Assembly: GCA_022036555.1 (NCBI GenBank)
Contig: CM039130.1
Span: forward strand, 12,449,285 to 12,513,284
From: Microstegium vimineum
Taxonomy: Eukaryota > Streptophyta > Magnoliopsida > Poales > Poaceae
DNA: 64,000 nt
Reading direction: 5' to 3'
The notes below the pieces were generated by a model. That model made no database searches and was not told the origin of the DNA. It saw only the letters and a list, made by a program, of their open reading frames with translations. Below, in pieces: positions 35,106-47,700 of this stretch; the stretch's first letter is position 1; the number at the start of each line of letters is the position of its first letter. The translations under genes and the position numbers were made by a program.

Positions 35106-36731
35106 TCACATGACATTAATATAAACATTTTATTATGTATTCCAACCATGATATTTATTGTGACATATCCAAAAGAATACTCCTAACTCATGATCCTTCT
35201 TCCCAAACCACCCTGTCGACCCAACTAGAGGAGACCACAAACTAACTCCCATCATTTGTCCATAGACATGCTCCTCTAAATTGTGTGTTCCTTCTTCTCC
35301 CTCCCTTTATATACTGCCTCACCCTTTCCATCCTCAACCGCTACTCTGGCCAATAGTGTCCTCACTACCCACCAACCGCCATCACCAGCTCACCCTGCCC
35401 TCCTTACTCTAGTTTTGCAACTGCTAGTTCATCTCTTACTCTTCTTTTCTCTATTATATACGTTGTGCATCACTACCAAGATGCATGTGTTGTGATACAC
35501 ATGTGTAAAATGAGATTTAGCTAAATGTACATCAAAACTACCCACCTCTACCATTGAAAGGTAATATAAAGTACCTCTGATTTTCATACTTTGCATATAT
35601 CATCAGAGAAAATAAACTAAAATAACTCTTTAGACTACATCTAATTTAACCAAAATATTCTATTATGAAACAATACCTTAAAGTACCCTCTATGGATAAA
35701 TATTAAATGGAAGCTACTTCTCAATGGTACTGTGAAATACACCGAAAGAGGAGTTTTCTTACAAAAAAAAAACAAAATTTTGCACATCGACCTATAGAGC
35801 ATCCCTATATGGGGTATGTCACAAATATTCATATGTAAAGTCTTTTTGTTCTTTTCTGCTAGTATACACATGGACCAAAATTTTGTTATTTTTGTTTGTT
35901 ATTTAAAAACCAGCTGTATATCAACTTCAATGACATGTCACTATGGATGCAATATGGATGTGCTATTTTTTTGAAGTTTTTGAGAAACACTTCTAATAAG
36001 TTGGGGAAAATATTCGGTGGAACTAATGGTGAATTTGCGATAACCCCTGATTCTTAAAAGGTTTCATAATTCCACCATGCATGAAGCATTGAAAATTCTC
36101 CCCACTTTTGTCATTACAATATATAAAAGTGTTGCTCTAACGTAAATATACATATTGTATGACACTATGTAGATCGATTATACATATGACAAACGCTAGC
36201 TGCAAGTACAAAATTTCCTTAATGAATCACAAGCCAATGGCTGGAACAATGCATTTTAAATTGTAATATAATGCTCCACGACATGCAGTAAGTTATGTTT
36301 GTTGCTATTTTAGATGAATTTATATTTAATATGTATACATTCATAAGACAAATTAAGTACGTCACTAATTACTTGTTACTTAACTCTCAGCTTATATATG
36401 ATATATATATTCATATAATAAGTCCGTAGAGAAAGGGTCGACCAATCATCAGTACACGTACGCACTCATCACCATATATGTAGCAAGATAGAAACAAAAA
36501 GGAGGAAGCTAGAAGACGAAATTAGAAGATAGCTAGGCCACCATTTCATCCTCTCGCTCACTATAGCTAGCTCCTACTTGCAATACAAGGCATGCTTGAA
36601 TCTAGCAGGAAGCTAGCTAGTTTGCCTTATTAGTTATTCTTGTCGTCAACTCATCATCAGAAGAACAGGACGGGAAAAACCTGCCCTTAATTGACACACG
36701 CACTGCTAATCACCATGCTATATATATTCTC
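35106..36731. other. AT-rich intergenic DNA downstream of the glutaredoxin gene
   Basis: No domain-bearing frame or element end was recognised. The last part is presumably the 3' flank of the minus-strand glutaredoxin gene. Confidence 0.45.
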
Positions 36732-36737
36732 TTTATT
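36732..36737 (-). terminator. Candidate polyadenylation signal of the glutaredoxin gene
   Basis: AATAAA on the minus strand, about 95 bp after the stop codon at 36833. Confidence 0.35.
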
Positions 36738-36832
36738 TTCTCACGCATGCATTGCATGGCCATGCACACGTAGATAGTACGTACGTAGGTGACGTGTACG
36801 ACGATGCCCAGCAGCTGCATGGTGTCGTCCGT

Positions 36833-37159
36833 CTAAACCCAGAGCGCGCCAGCTTTCATGAGCATGGGCACGAGCTCGCCGGCGAGGTGGAGCGACATGA
36901 CACTGTTGGTGCCGCCGACGAGCTTGCCGCCGATGAAGACGGCGGGGACGGCGGGGCCCTGCTGCTTCCCTCCTCCCGGCAGCATCTTGAGCAGGGCGCG
37001 CTCCATGTCCTTGCCCCTGGGGTCTCTGTCCAGCTCGTGCACCAGCGCGTTCACGCTCAGGTCCGCCATCAGCTGCGTCATCGTGTGGCACATGCAGCAG
37101 CTGCTCACCGTGAACACAACCACCGCACGCTCCGAAGCCAGCTGCATCACACGCTCCAT
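36833..37159 (-). CDS. CC-type glutaredoxin (ROXY class), 108 aa
   Basis: Small thiol-disulfide protein of the land-plant CC-type glutaredoxin class. Members act in the nucleus and cytosol and modulate TGA bZIP transcription factors in development and stress responses. The frame is intact, intronless and of normal length. The active site is CCMC at residues 21-24, the class signature. The cis-proline of the glutathione site is P72 in AVPAVFIGG, and GGTNSVMSLH follows at 83-91. A Gly/Gln-rich insert (GGGKQQG, 62-68) lies before the cis-proline. The C-terminus is GALWV, where most ROXY-type proteins end in ALWL, the motif needed to bind TGA factors; the final residue differs conservatively. The start is chosen at MERVM, typical of the class. 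A TATA box lies 132 bp upstream. It is the only convincing host gene in the window and I cannot assign a specific family member. Confidence 0.93.
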   Translation of the reverse strand: MERVMQLASERAVVVFTVSSCCMCHTMTQLMADLSVNALVHELDRDPRGKDMERALLKMLPGGGKQQGPAVPAVFIGGKLVGGTNSVMSLHLAGELVPMLMKAGALWV

Positions 37160-37290
37160 TGTTACAGTATCTATCTCTCTCTCTCAACAGCAACAATGGA
37201 GATTGATGGATCGATGAGTAGCTAGCTAGTGAGTATGGACGAGCGAGGACGACTGATGGTTCGGGAGCTGAGCACAGGGGGTGGCTGCCT

Positions 37291-37297
37291 TTTATAG
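37291..37297 (-). promoter_or_regulatory. TATA box of the glutaredoxin gene
   Basis: CTATAAA on the minus strand in the context ACTCTATAAAAGGC, well placed for a transcript starting near 37262 and a leader of about 100 bases. Confidence 0.65.
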
Positions 37298-37969
37298 AGT
37301 TTGCAGGCTGCTTGCTAGGTTTCCCGGCCATAACGGGTCCGGGTCTATACTACCACTTAGCTAGCCAGTGCTGCATGGAATTCATCAACTTTTTCCAACA
37401 GCCCAGCACGATCTAGTTTACTGTGCGATGAGTACAGAACAAAGAGCTAGCTGATCTGATCTCTGGATCGGAAAAAGCAAAATGTTCCAAGGAATAATGA
37501 ATCAATATATATAAGCTAGCTGGAAGAAACAACAGTACATAGTGTGGCTATTGGCTACAGCTAGCTACTAGGAGTCTAGGACCATACAAAAACACGCATG
37601 TGGTGCTCTGTGTAGTTTGCTCATATTGCTTTGTCGAAAATGATGGTATGGATGCATGAGACCGATCAACATAGATGTTTGGATAATGTATTAGCCGTCT
37701 TTCCAACAGGGACCAAGGAATATATATCTTTCGAATTGTGTTGCATTGAGGACCTAGCTACTGAGAATCTCACAAGCCTACTTTTCTTTTATTTCATTAT
37801 TCAATAATGTTCTGCAAACTATATTTGAATTGATCAATTCCTTTCCTAAAAAAATTGTTCTGGACAGAGAAAGGGTTGCCTTCGCAAGGTACCATGCCAT
37901 GCAACATAATACGAGGAGAAATTCAGTGGGTTAGGATCTAGGTTAGTGCACCAATTAAGCATATATATT

Positions 37970-38193
37970 CACTACTGGAAACTTGAAATTCCCTGACTAA
38001 ACTCAGGCAAAACTGGAATTACCCTGTCGAGCTATCCCTGACGGTATTTTTATTTTCCCTGACGGTAAGTGCACCGTAAGAAATTTCATAGCGATATTTT
38101 TACTTTTTATGATGATACGTACATTTTCATAAAAATATTTTTATTTTCCCTGACGGTAGTGCACCGTGAGGGAATTTCAAGTTTCCAGTAGTG
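37970..38193 (+). mobile_element. 224-bp miniature CACTA element upstream of the glutaredoxin gene
   Basis: Starts CACTACTGGAAACTTGAAA and ends with its exact complement (TTTCAAGTTTCCAGTAGTG). About 25 bp are perfectly inverted. Target duplication ATT lies at 37967-37969 and 38194-38196. It contains repeats of TTTCCCTGACGGTA. There is no coding capacity. The outer 14 bases are nearly those of CACTA-B, so it could be mobilised by that family. Confidence 0.9.
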
Positions 38194-41100
38194 ATTCCCC
38201 AACCCTAGAGTTAGTGTGGCTAATACTAACATCCAGTTATCCCAACATGAATCTTAAAGACCCATTCATGTGTGTATATAGGGAAGTAAAGAAACTTTAG
38301 TCCCACTTTGCTAGTTGAAGTGGAGGGTATTCATGTGTGCATATATATATATAGGAAAATGGAGAAAACTTTAGTCCCACTTTTCTAGTTGAAATGAAGG
38401 ATTATATGCTTAATTATGGAAACCCTCTTCAGTTCAACAAGTCTAGTGTGGGGGAGAGAAGGGAGAACTCCACATGTGCTCCCTTGCTGGCAGTGGCCAA
38501 GCTCAGGCCAGGTTGAAGGGCGCATGTATGTGGAACTTCCATGAATGGTCGTCTACCAAAATTTGGCTCATGACCTTGTGGGGACGCAACCTCCTTTTGA
38601 AGTTTTAGTTTTTGGTTACTTTAAGTTTGCAAATTGGAAACCTACTAGTTGGTTTATATCCTGACTGCGACAACACGAGATCATGCAAAACATCCCTATA
38701 CAAATAACCTATCTGCCACCACTTGAAACTCAAACACGTCTATTTGAGTTACGGTTTTGCCTCTTTTCCGCTACCATACCACCATAATACCCTCTCCATC
38801 CCAAGTGCCAGCATGCACGGGCGATCCAGAGAGCAGATCTTTGGATCTACTCATCCTTACAATCCTACATTAGAAGAGGGATAATAATGTTTTTTTGGAA
38901 AGCACCTTCACACTTCTTGCTAGCACCATGATGTCTGGTCTTTCATCCAAGTCAAACGGTGCCATATACCATCTTCTCTGCCGCCAAAGAGGCACATTCG
39001 TGGGACAGTGAGCATGATGAAAATTATATTTTCTTAAGTTTTCACCGAAAGTATGACGCATCAATGCAGATATTCTCATGGTAATATTTTTTTAAAAAAT
39101 ATACAATATAGTATTTTTAAGGCCGGGGTGCATTATTTTAAAATGAGAAATTGTTTTATTAATTGTGTAAGAAGATTAAGATTAAAGAACTTCAGTGTGT
39201 TGAATGTTACTCTTACAAATGATCTTCCAATTCTGGAACGGTGTGTCACCACCAGAAACCATAATTTTGGCTCATCATGCTATAAACCTAACTCAAGTCT
39301 ATAACTAAAACCCTGTTTGTGTACTTTTACTCTTTTAGTGGCCCATATATATAGGCTACAGGAATATGAATTTATATATGTGTCAAGTTCTTGTCAATTC
39401 CAGATGTGCCTAGCTAGCTAGTTCTAGGTACGTACAGCAATGGAATAGACTGAAAGCAAACACAACGAACATTCTTCAGAGATAGATAGGGCCAGGGCAC
39501 TAGTGTGTCTCTATTTTTTGTCTTCACAAATAAAATAGATCACAAGAGAATCAACCAATTGGTTACAACTAGGAAAAAAACATTATTATTAATTAATTGG
39601 AGAAAATAAAGGGAGTGGGGAGAAAAGGAACATATTGATGATGATATGATTTGGCCGTGTCGTCGTTATTAGCCTGCTATTGCTGCAGAGCGGTGCAGAT
39701 GCCACCTGTGTGTAGTGCCCGGCCGGTGCAAATCACATGCGCCAATTGGGTATATATATATCAAGTTGATCAACCGATCTCAGAAGATAAATCTGCCTCA
39801 TCAAAAAAGAAAAAAGAGGCAGAAGATAAATCCGAATAGCAATGAATATGACCATCTCTCTTTTTTTTTTGTCAGTTTGTCAGTAGAATACAATAAAACT
39901 TCGTGCACACTATGTTTTTGTCAGTTTGTCACTGCCTAGCAGATATTTATAACGCAGTTATATGGCCAACTAACTAGTTTAACTTTAAATGACATTTGCG
40001 ATGGAAGATATAACTCAAGATTACACCTCCTCTAAATAGAATCACTTGCTGTGATACTCATATGTGATCTTGGTATATCCATCCAATGGTAATAACCGGT
40101 GGATTATTATACATTATAATTACCAGGCCATCACTTGGATTTTTCCATAAAGTGTGAACTTATTTACTACTGGAATTTGATCACCCTAGCTAGATTGTGA
40201 ATTGTGATACCTCAGATATCTTTACATCTGACATGTGAATTAAAGAACCTAAAATTGCAGTGGAGATTGGATTGTGATGGGCTGGAATATAATCCGTAGC
40301 ACGAAGATCGAAGGATAATGTTCCAGACGTTACAACATGTACAGATGCTAAAGCAAACCATGCCCTTTCAACCTCACTAGAATGCCATATAACCTGACCT
40401 CTACTGGCCGGTCTTCTTCAATAATTCTTGTGTGAATAGGAAATCAATAAATTGGTTACTTCCCTTTCTACATCTCATTGCACAACCTGACCTAGATCTG
40501 TTGGTATTCTTCAATTTGAGGGCCCTAGGAAGAGACCTGTTAGCTACGAGGGTTTCAAGTAGAAATTCTGCCGGAGTTGCCATGTACGGTAGATGAATTG
40601 CTCTGCACACCACACCGGCCATCAGTACAGGCATTAGAATGCATGTTGTGTCACATAGGATAGGACGAGAGCAGCAGTAGCGACAACGACGAGGAGGAAT
40701 ACCGAATACCCGTATGGTACGGCCTGTGCTTTGCCATACGATCGATGGACACAGGGAACCGATTCCTGCCGTGTTTTAAAGGACGCAGGGATAGATATCA
40801 ATCCCCTCAGCAGGTCACAGAATATAGCATCACTGAGAGTGAGATCGACCGCCCGGCCTTATCTGTTGCACGCGTACGGAATCTGCCCAACTTGCATTGC
40901 ATGCACGCGGCTTTTCTCAGCAGATTGAGCTGCTACTACTTTTTGTAAACGACCCATCTTGACCTTATCATATGTATATGAGGCGTCGTGTGATGCCAGG
41001 ATGCGACGCGGTGCGAGATCTTGCTTTTTCATATCCAACCCTGCTGCACAAATCTTCTGCTCCTAGCAGATAAAGATATGAAGGTTAGAAAAACAAATGA

Positions 41101-41320
41101 AAATGTTGTGGTACAATTATCTATAACTACCACACAACATATTTTTAGAGGATCAAAATTGCTTTTTAAGATTGGTTTCTTTTTTTCTAAAGATCAAGTT
41201 ACCCATTAATAAATAATAATAAAAAGGAGTTACATACAATGATTACATGCGCGAGAGGTTCTCCCCACCGCAGCCTAGTTTGCAAAGGTTTCATGGTTTA
41301 AGAGACTAATTACTCGCTAC
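38194..41320. other. Intergenic DNA, no gene recognised
   Basis: AT-rich with short compositional open frames. Neither strand shows a recognisable domain, and I found no matched terminal repeats. Confidence 0.4.
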
Positions 41321-41324
41321 CTGT

Positions 41325-41564
41325 TCAGGAGACCATCTGGGGGCTTTGAGTTGTCCCGATGCTAAGGACCAGTTGCACTTCGGGTCTTGATAGGAAATCA
41401 AATCCGCTATTCAGAATTATCAAATTTTGTCCTAAGAACTCCATGGGAAGGAAGCCATCAGTCTCCCAGAGCTTTGTTTCCAACAAGCCCTCCTCTTCCG
41501 TGGTGCACACCTCCACAAAGGGCAAACTTTTTTTTAGATTGGTTTCAAAACAATTATTACACAA
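41325..41564 (-). other. Unrecognised 79-codon open frame, possibly a gene fragment
   Basis: The minus-strand frame reads like protein (LLETKLWETDGFLPMEFLGQ) and is less A/T-biased than its surroundings, but it matches no family I know and has no evident promoter. It could be a captured exon or chance. Next to it (41580-41720) is an imperfect palindrome, CTGAAAATCTATTTTCAG, of the kind found in CACTA subterminal zones. Confidence 0.2.
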
Positions 41565-41579
41565 TTGATTATAAACATT

Positions 41580-42676
41580 AGGTATTTTTAGGGATGGTTT
41601 TAAAACTACACCTGAAAATCTATTTTCAGCGACGGTTTTGTTAAGCCAGTTTTCTTAAGTCAACCACGTACCCCTAAAACTGATTTCCAGTAGCGATTGA
41701 CTGTCAACCACTTCTAAAAGCGTCTTAAGAACTTTTCAAATTATGAGAAACAAGAAAAATATTTTAGTGTGCTCAAGGGATACTACAACTTCTCCGACCA
41801 CCACACCGCATAATCACTTGTAAGTATATGAAGTTATTCTTTGTATTAACATATAGTGATTTTATATTAAATATCGACTTCTAAACCATCTTAAATGGAA
41901 AAGTTTTTCGAAGAAAAAAATAGGTTCCATCAATCACTACAACCTTTATAAAGGTGTGTCTTCGTCAAGATCTTTTAAATATTTTTAAAAAAAAATTATG
42001 AACACAATATATAAATATATATGAAAACTTAAACGATATTAAATGAAATAGTCTTCAACAACAAACTTTAGATCTCATCATTCTCTATAATTTTCACAAC
42101 AAATTTATCATCATCTGACTTTATTTGGAAAGGTTTAATACTACAAAAAACTTTACCGAGGCGAGTAGATTCGATTTACCAAGTCAGGCATCACAACCAC
42201 CTTGGTCGAAAGGTCACGGTAAATGGGATATAATCCAAGGGGGTTTGATGCCCACCTTGGTAAATCAAATAAAAAAACAAAAAAAGGAAATCCCGTGCAT
42301 AATCCTGGCGAGCACATCCATGGGCCACCGAGCTCATCCACGTGCCACAATTGCTCGCCAGTGCCTCCATCCTTGTCGGACCACGCACAACACCGGGATC
42401 CGGGATCCGACCTCTCATCGGCGGATTCAAGCTCCTCATCGCTCGGCCCACCTCGATATCGCCATAGCCGAGGTTGCACCTACACCGGCGCCACCGAATC
42501 TGAGGCCATCAAGGGACCTAAGGGAGGGAGGTAGGGGGAGGGGAGGGTGGCATAGGGAAGGAGGGGCACCATCACGGAGGAGGAGCGAGGCTGGACCACC
42601 ATGCTATGAGGTCGCGTTGGCATGCCACTGTGAGGCCGCATCGTCAGGCTACCTTAGGGCCACGAGGTTCAAGTGA
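41580..42676. other. Probable degraded transposon sequence, GC-rich at its right
   Basis: ACTACAAAAAACTTTACCGA near 42142 resembles the start of a CACTA terminus, and 42290-42660 is GC-rich like an element leader. Open frames on both strands overlap and share no domain. No right end or target duplication was found. Confidence 0.25.
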
Positions 42677-43227
42677 TGTTCACTTTGCATGTGATATTAT
42701 CTTTGAAATGGTATTTTGACCTCAAAAGTCAACGTGCATGTCACCTACAAGTATACTACACTTGTTTGCACACTTTTAGGGTGAGGGGAGCTTATTCTAC
42801 AAGTTGGGTGCTTTGAGACTAACACCTTCTTCAAGTTTATCACATGTGTAGTAGTCTCATTGCAAAAAAATGGAGTCCCTAGAGATAAGCATCATGCTTT
42901 CATTAGCCTTGATTTGGTATCAATCCAATTGATTTCTACATGTGGTATTTCTAAACCAATATCATTATGTTGGATTTTAATTTGGTATGTTTATGCTTTT
43001 TCATGCATTATATAGATTAAACTCCCTTGTGCATTGATTTGTTGGTTATGAATATGCTTTGCCTTCCACCATATGTATGCATACACTTAAGGGAAGCTTA
43101 GTCTATGTGATGTGATAGTCAAGTTTTGTGATCAAATTCCACTCCACATACAGAGGATCACAAAATTCGATCCTCCCTTATGCTGCTAATGCCTTCCTTT
43201 TATGTTTGATTCCAAAGGGGGACAAGT
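42677..43227 (+). mobile_element. Decayed 3' internal end of an older Copia element
   Basis: Non-coding sequence ending in the polypurine tract AAAGGGGGACAAG (43214-43226), which abuts an LTR-like start. The tract closely resembles the Sirevirus tract at 27732-27744. The left limit is a guess. Confidence 0.4.
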
Positions 43228-43480
43228 TGTAACACCAAAAGCAAGCCCAAGCCATAATAAACACCAAATCCACAATTTTAAATATTTGGAAGATACTATG
43301 ATTATAGTGGAAATATTCAATTAGTATCAAGAATCAAGTAGCTTTGGTTATGGGATGACAAAAGGAGAAGAACCTCATTTGCGATTGGTCTACAAATGGT
43401 GGGAAAGTGGATTAAGGAGTTTGAGGGAGCTTAAGTCCATAATACCACAAGGAGGCATCGGCAAGAGCAATATAAGTTGT
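43228..43480 (+). repeat. Start of the older Copia 3' LTR, interrupted
   Basis: Begins TGTAACACCAAAAGC right after the polypurine tract. It is broken after 253 bp by a minus-oriented gypsy LTR. Confidence 0.4.
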
Positions 43481-43963
43481 TGTTGGTATTTCTTATGTCT
43501 ATTGGATAATTCTGCAAGTGCACAAAATATACCGTTGTAGCACTTCACCGGGAGTATTCCAAGTATCGTATTTTCCATGGGGAACGAGAAGTGGACTAAC
43601 TAAGAATCAAGGTCGTCCTATGATGATATAGGAGAGCCTATGATGAAAAGGGTAGAGAGGATCTATATAGCTATGATATCTGGTCAAGATCTGGTAGAAA
43701 TAATGGGATTAGTCACCCCCTCATTCTATAGGAGGCGGTAGATGAATCAATTGGAATAAAACCCTTTCGGATTTAGACCACCAAGTTTTTGGGAGCCTTA
43801 CCTTTTAAAAACTTATCTGCCACACATGGTGGAATTCAAAGTCTAGACAGGTCTACCACCACCTGCTAGCATCCACAAACAATTCATGCAATAAGCAGTC
43901 TATACTGGCAAGATATAGCATAGACACCACGTCTATGCTACTCTTACTACTCTAATCTACTAG
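43481..43963 (-). repeat. Minus-oriented gypsy LTR fragment (E1/E2/E3 group)
   Basis: TGTTGGTATTTCTTATG, GCACTTCACC and GGAGTATTCC are the complement of the closing block of the E1/E2/E3 LTRs. It is cut by CACTA-D at 43964. Its other part would resume beyond the far end of CACTA-D, outside the window. Confidence 0.7.
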
Positions 43964-44260
43964 CACTACAACAAAAATGATTTTGCGCAGCGGTAGAAAA
44001 ATGCCCTCCATGACGGCCACCATGTATGCCCGCCACGGTTAGTCGAAGCACGACCGCACGCGCCCGCTGCGGTTAACAATTTACCGCAGCGGGCGGCATA
44101 AAACTACCGCTGCGGTTAATACCGATTAACCGCAGCAGTCGCACTAACGTGACCGCCACAGTAAATGCATTTACCGCAACGGTCACATTAGGGCGACCGC
44201 TGCGGTTAATCGGTATTAACCGCATCGGTCATTTTATAATGTCCGCAGTGGTTATGTCTT
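43964..44260 (+). repeat. CACTA-D terminus and subterminal array
   Basis: Many direct and inverted copies of CCGCTGCGGTTAAT / ATTAACCGCAGC. A TATA-like TTATTTATAGC near 44262 follows and may serve the TNP2 gene. Confidence 0.8.
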
Positions 44261-44410
44261 TTATTTATAGCTACAGTTCGACCTTTTTCTTCCTCACGAC
44301 TTCTCTCTTCCAAGACTCGTGGGAGGAGAGGCTTTGCCCGAATTTTTAACCAAACCATTAGATTGAGGTTTTGAGTGTTGTTTTGGAGGAGGACATCATA
44401 AGAGGTATTT

Positions 44411-44703
44411 AAAAGGTTCCCATGGTCTCTTTTCTCTCTTTTCCTTGCTTTTTGACCTCTCTAGATCTAGATCTAGTTTCATGGAGGAAGGAGAGAAAGC
44501 TTATGTTTTTTTATCTAGAATCATAATATTAGATGCCTAAAAGCTTTTAAAGGGTTCCCATGCTCTTTTCTCTCTCTTTTCCTTGCTTTTTGAGCTCTCT
44601 AGATGTAGATGTAGATGTAGATCTAGATCTAGATTAATGGAGGAAAGAGAAAGCTTGTGTTTTTTTTATTTAGATTTATAATATTATATGCCTAAAAGCT
44701 TTT
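44411..44703 (+). repeat. Two-copy tandem duplication (about 140-155 bp) in the TNP2 leader
   Basis: Copies at 44411-44548 and 44549-44703 share GGTTCCCATG, TTTTCCTTGCTTTTTGA, a TAGATC microsatellite, CATGGAGGA or AATGGAGGA, and ATGCCTAAAAGCTTTT. The TAGATC tract differs in length. A TAGATC tract also precedes TNP2 in CACTA-A (about 12913-12934). Confidence 0.75.
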
Positions 44704-44732
44704 GTTGTTGATGTGTATGGTTTCCAGGCAAT

Positions 44733-47700
44733 ATGGATAGGTCAGAATGGATGTACAAGATTAGTGGAGTACTTGATCCGTGGTATCTCACTGAAGTGAG
44801 GAAGTTTATTGCCACTGCGAGAGCTCATTGTGACAGATCGAAGCAGATGACAACTGTGTGTTTGTGTTCTCACTGCAAGAATCTAACAACCTTCACCGAC
44901 GATGGCAAGGTGCAATCTCATTTGATTCGGTTTGGTTTCGTAGAGAATTACATAGTCTGGACTCAGCACGGCAAAAGTGTCGACCCGAGTGGTGGTGGTG
45001 CATCTGGAGTGAGCTCGACATCGACGATGGCGAACCAAGAGCCACGTGCGCCAAACGTCTCATGTTCAGCCACAATAGCGCTAGCTTACAACGACAATAA
45101 TGATTGTGATTACATCACAGTGGAGGATCTACTCGAGACATGGAAGATGATGATGGTGGTCAGGAGGCCACCGTGCAGGAACTCGAGGATGTGTAGCTTT
45201 TTGATGATTTAGTGAAGCACATCGATGAGGATGACGTTGTGTATGGTTCCCCGAAGTGGTTGGAAAATTTCAGAGAGATGAAGCAGGCATCACTTGATCC
45301 TCTATATCAGGATGGTGGCGAATGTCCAAAAGTGTGCACGGTGCTCCGTTTTAACCTCCACATGTTGATGATGAATGCCCGACATGGTTGGTCTAACAAT
45401 AGCTTCAATGAGCTGTTAAGTTACCTTGCTACCACATACCCGAATGGTAACAAGTTTCCCGTGAATACTTATCGGGCAAAGAAGTTGATTCGTCCAGTGT
45501 CGATGAAACTTCGAAAGTTCGATGCCTACCCTAACCACTGCATCATGTATCTGTCGGGCACTAAGTATGAGAAGATGATGAGTTGTCCGCACTGCGACGC
45601 GAGTCGCTACAAGAAGAATGCTGGCTGTCGTGTGGATGCAGACGGCGACAAGTCGTTGCGGGGTGGTCCGAAGAAGAAGAAGGGGGACAAGAAGAGTGTT
45701 GGCACCAAGAATGATATACTTTTACTTAACCAAAATGCTGCCAACAATCTCAGGATCAGGGACAAACAAACACATCATGAGCATATTTTATAAAACAACA
45801 AGTTCCACATGTCCATGGAGTGTTTGAATACAAGAATGAAGAAATGGAGCAAAGGAGAGCCAGTGGGGCCCACATAGGAGGTCGGCCGACCACCCTATGG
45901 GCCCACCAGCTCTCCCCTCTCGGCCATGATCCAAGAGAAGCACCTTAGAGTGAATTCCAACCATTGGATCACTTTGTGCTTCCTCTCAACGGCTCACAAG
46001 AATAGCACATGGATCTATGGGCCCACACCAAGGAGATAAACGTGACAATCACCTCAGAACCAACAATCAACATCAATGACAAGTGCGACCATCACCTAGA
46101 TGGCCGAGGTGGACCAGAGCCCCCAAGGGGGGGGTCGGCTGACCTCTGCCTAGGCCCACAAGGCCCCCACTTGGTCCCTGACCAGTGGGGCAACATCTAG
46201 AAGGTAGAGGATGGCCCACATGCCATAGGGGGGTCGGCCGACCGCCCCCTTGGTCGGTTTGGGCTCTCCCAATTGCCATACCTATTGGCACATGTTGAAG
46301 ATCACATCCATCCATTCAATGTCGGTTCAAGGTCGGTTGGATCCAAGGGTGGAGGATTGAAGCCCCCTGGATCAATGATGTGGCGCTGGAGTAGCCCCTA
46401 CTCCACCTCCCACTATAAATAGAAGCTCATACCCCCCTCTCTACACATGGTGAAGAAGCCTACAAGTTCTATTCCTTAAATTGTTCTAGTAGTTAGTCTA
46501 GAGTGGGAGTTAGAGTTAAGTCGAGCTGCGCTCAGGATTTCCGGAGTCGTCTTCTGGAATGTCTGGTATAGCTCTTGTATCTTTCCTTCTTTGTAAGACT
46601 TTATCTTATTTAATATATACTTTTCTCTCTACTTTACTTAGTATTTACTTTGAGCATTACTATACTTGTCATAGTATTGTTATATCCTATAACTCTTTAA
46701 TAGACTTTACATCAATAGTCTGTGATCCTTGTGGCCTTTCCCGTATGCGATCATTGCCTATCATAGGGTGCTTTGATTATAGATCGTAGTCAAAGTAATA
46801 AGTTGTGTGTAAGCATGGTGCTTATACATCACCTTATCCTTGGTTACCACTTGTTGCACGGATTGTTTGTGGTAGCTAGCAAGAGAGTGACAACCTTGTC
46901 TAGTCTTTGTATTCCACCACATGTTCTTAGACAAGTTCTTAAAAGGTAAAGCCCCCGTAAGAAGAGGGCGCGGTCCGGTAGAAGTTTTGTCCTCCTACTG
47001 ATCTATCACCTTGCCTAGCATACTTGTACTGAGGAGACAAACTATAGTGTTTAGACTAGTTAATTGGCTAAGTATATTGAAGTAGAGTGAATTACACAGG
47101 AGTCCCTTTACTCTCTCGTTGTCCTCCCACCTAGCTATACTATCTAGTCCGTTCTAAGTATCATTTACCTTGGCTTATTCATTCATCAACCCCTTCCTAT
47201 CACATATATCATTTACCCCCCTATACTAGTTGGTACTAAGTTGAGGTGCTCTCTAGGATCTCTCTCTAATTATCATTTATAGCTCAGCTTTCCCTTGGGA
47301 AAATATAAATTACGATATCTTGGAATACTCCTGGGTGAAGTGCTACAGCGGTATAATCTGTGCGCTTGCGGATTTATCCAATAGTCACAAGAAATACCAA
47401 CAAAGAGTACTGCTATAGATAATCGCATCTCGGCTCAGCAGGACGAGGAGGAAGAGGGCTACACGCAAAGGAGAAGTCCGATAATGTCGGTATGGTATCT
47501 GCCTATGATCGACCGCCTGCGTGCACTATTCGGGAACCCAGAGGATGCCAAGCTCATGTCCTAGCATGCATCAGATGACTGCAAGAAGTATGATGGCATG
47601 CTGCGGCACCCATCTAATGGCCAACAGTGGAAAGATTTCGACAAAGCATATCCAAAATTTGGAAATGAGTCGAAGAACATTTGGTTCGCGCTTAGTACTA

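Noticed and set aside
36833..37159. Glutaredoxin as part of a captured gene inside a transposon
   Set aside because: No terminal repeats enclose it, the frame is intact, and promoter and 3' signals are in place; it reads as a resident host gene.
36741..37331. 196-codon minus-strand frame and plus-strand frames over the glutaredoxin gene
   Set aside because: Shadows of the glutaredoxin CDS, which has clear active-site and class motifs in its own frame.
42125..42676. 183-codon plus-strand frame
   Set aside because: Overlaps competing frames on both strands in GC-rich, transposon-like sequence; composition is Arg/Pro/His-rich without domain.
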